Position numbers and translations under genes: made by a program. A model generated the notes under the pieces. It saw nothing but the letters and a program-made list of their open reading frames with translations, did no database searches and was not told the DNA's origin. This document shows positions 62,729-64,000 of a stretch of DNA of 64,000 nt, in pieces. This DNA comes from Variovorax atrisoli 110B (lineage in GTDB: Bacteria; Pseudomonadota; Gammaproteobacteria; Burkholderiales; Burkholderiaceae_C): NCBI RefSeq assembly GCF_000382045.1, contig NZ_KB907450.1:1440204-1504203 (forward strand). The letters run 5' to 3'. Each line of letters opens with the position of its first letter. Positions within the stretch are counted from its first letter, which is position 1.

Positions 62729-64000
62729 ATGCCTACATCCGCCGACAGCCTTCCCGCCGACATCGCCCCGGCCTCCCCCGCGCCCACGGGCCTGCGCCGT
62801 CTGCTGCCGCGCTCGCTGTTCTCGCGGGTGACGCTGATCATCGTCGTCGGGCTGGCCATCGCGCAGCTGCTGACCTTCATCGCCATCGGCTACGAGCGCG
62901 GCATCGCGATGCGCGAGCTGATGATGATCGGCATCGAACGCGACATCGCCAGCTCGGTCGCCATCCTCGACCGGCTGCCCGCCGCCGAGCGCCAAGACTG
63001 GCTCGCGCGGCTGGAGCGGCGCAACTACCATTTCGTGCTGGGCGGCAGCGCCGAAGGCATACCGCCCGACACGCCGCTGTCGCAGCAGTTCGCCAAGGCC
63101 ATCACCGACGCGATGCGCCCCTTCGAGATCGTCAAGGTCGGCCAGGTGAGCAATCCACCGCAGGGCCTGCAGATCCAGGTGCGGCTGTCCGACGGCTCTT
63201 CGGTGGTGGTGCATGCGCGGCGGGTGGACATGCCGGTCTCGAGCTGGGTGATGTGGCTGCTGTGGGTGCAGCTGTTGGTGCTGGCGGTGTGCGCCTGGTA
63301 TGCGGTGCGGCTGGTCACGCGGCCGCTGGCGCAGCTGGCCGACGCGGCCGACGACCTCGGCCCCGATCTGAAGGGCCGGCAGCTGGCCGAGGAAGGTCCG
63401 ACCGAGGTGCAGCACGCGGCGCGCGCCTTCAACGCGATGCAGAAGCGCATCGCCGGCTACATGGCCGAGCGGGTGGAGATCCTCGCGGCCATCTCGCACG
63501 ACCTGCAGACCCCCATCACCCGCATGCGGCTGCGCACCGATCTGATGGACGACGGCCATGACCGCGACAAGTTCCGGCAGGACCTCGACGCGATGCACAC
63601 GCTCGTGCGCGAGGGCGTGACTTACGCGCGCACCCTGCACGGTGCCACCGAGCCGCCTCGCCGCATCGACGCCGACGCGCTGTTCGAGAGCATGGTGGCC
63701 GACTACGAGGACGCGGGCCAGCAGGTGCTGCTCGAAGGCCGCGTCGGCGAGCCCATGGTGACGCGGCCGAACGCGCTGAGGCGCATCCTGACCAACCTGA
63801 TCGACAACGCGCTGAAGTTCGGCACCGAAGTGCGGCTGCAGGTGCAGGCCGACGCCGGCCACCGGCTGACGCTGGCGGTGGTCGACAACGGCCCCGGCAT
63901 TCCGCCAGACCAGCTGGAGAACGTGCTCAAACCCTTCTACCGCGTCGAGGGCTCGCGCAACCGCAACACCGGCGGTACCGGCCTCGGCCTGGCCATCGCG
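62729..64000 (+). CDS. Sensor histidine kinase (EnvZ-type), truncated by window end
   Basis: 424 residues are visible. TM1 (about 31-52) and TM2 (about 172-191) bracket a short periplasmic domain; then HAMP (RLVTRPLAQLADAADDLG), the phospho-acceptor His in ISHDLQTPITRMRLR, the N-box LTNLIDNALKFG, DNGPGIP and GTGLGLAIA. Partner of the divergent OmpR-type regulator. The last few residues lie beyond 64000. It has no good ribosome site; ATG 62729 is chosen for the TM1 position. Confidence 0.95.
   Translation, partial: MPTSADSLPADIAPASPAPTGLRRLLPRSLFSRVTLIIVVGLAIAQLLTFIAIGYERGIAMRELMMIGIERDIASSVAILDRLPAAERQDWLARLERRNYHFVLGGSAEGIPPDTPLSQQFAKAITDAMRPFEIVKVGQVSNPPQGLQIQVRLSDGSSVVVHARRVDMPVSSWVMWLLWVQLLVLAVCAWYAVRLVTRPLAQLADAADDLGPDLKGRQLAEEGPTEVQHAARAFNAMQKRIAGYMAERVEILAAISHDLQTPITRMRLRTDLMDDGHDRDKFRQDLDAMHTLVREGVTYARTLHGATEPPRRIDADALFESMVADYEDAGQQVLLEGRVGEPMVTRPNALRRILTNLIDNALKFGTEVRLQVQADAGHRLTLAVVDNGPGIPPDQLENVLKPFYRVEGSRNRNTGGTGLGLAIA

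Overview
The window is high-GC DNA packed with genes on both strands and looks like chromosome from a betaproteobacterium of the Comamonadaceae, most like Variovorax. This is inferred from gene content: class I PHA genes close to Cupriavidus phaCAB, many tripartite-tricarboxylate (Bug/TctC) binding proteins, LysR-CaiB-CitE cassettes and the style of the intergenic palindromes. No rRNA, tRNA, CRISPR, prophage or insertion sequence was seen.

Region 1 (1-12.6 kb) is a cobalt/cobalamin locus. After the tail of a BtuF-like protein and a convergent SET-domain gene comes a minus-strand operon led by a cobalamin riboswitch (about 12286-12520): TonB-dependent receptor, PepSY membrane protein, solitary CbiM-type permease, CobW, CobN, and a chlI/chlD pair. 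The chlD part has no normal start codon. It lies in the -1 frame behind an A_AAA_AAA heptamer, a stop codon and a strong nested stem-loop, the layout of a programmed -1 frameshift giving a short ChlI-like and a long ChlD-like chelatase subunit from one gene.

Region 2 (12.6-24.9 kb) has small stress-like proteins, a CPA2/RCK antiporter, DctA, PhaB, a DJ-1/PfpI protein, a CinA-domain protein, and a LysR-controlled operon (TctC, mesaconyl/itaconyl-CoA hydratase-like, CaiB, CitE-like lyase, TctC) that resembles itaconate/mesaconate degradation. Next is a non-coding island with two 116-bp direct repeats (24.97-25.33 kb).

Region 3 (25.4-36.2 kb) holds a flavin reductase, two glutathione transferases, phaA and phaC, a laccase-domain protein, a zeta-class isomerase, a TPR protein, and a fumarylpyruvate hydrolase-Nudix-CreA operon, then a degenerate LytM lipoprotein ending in a clear terminator.

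Region 4 (36.2-50.9 kb) contains a large secreted lipoprotein, a phospholipase D-type protein, AlkB, several tiny orphan genes, a lipoprotein hydrolase, an HtrA-like protease without signal peptide, KdsA with a TTG start, a chemoreceptor behind a consensus sigma-28 promoter, a second hydrolase, and a LysR/secreted isochorismatase pair.

Region 5 (51-64 kb) contains an unfamiliar regulator with a beta-propeller protein and a DUF899 protein, a second LysR-controlled CitE-TctC-CaiB-amidohydrolase-TctC cassette, a thioredoxin-like protein, small exported proteins, and a divergent two-component system whose kinase runs off the window.
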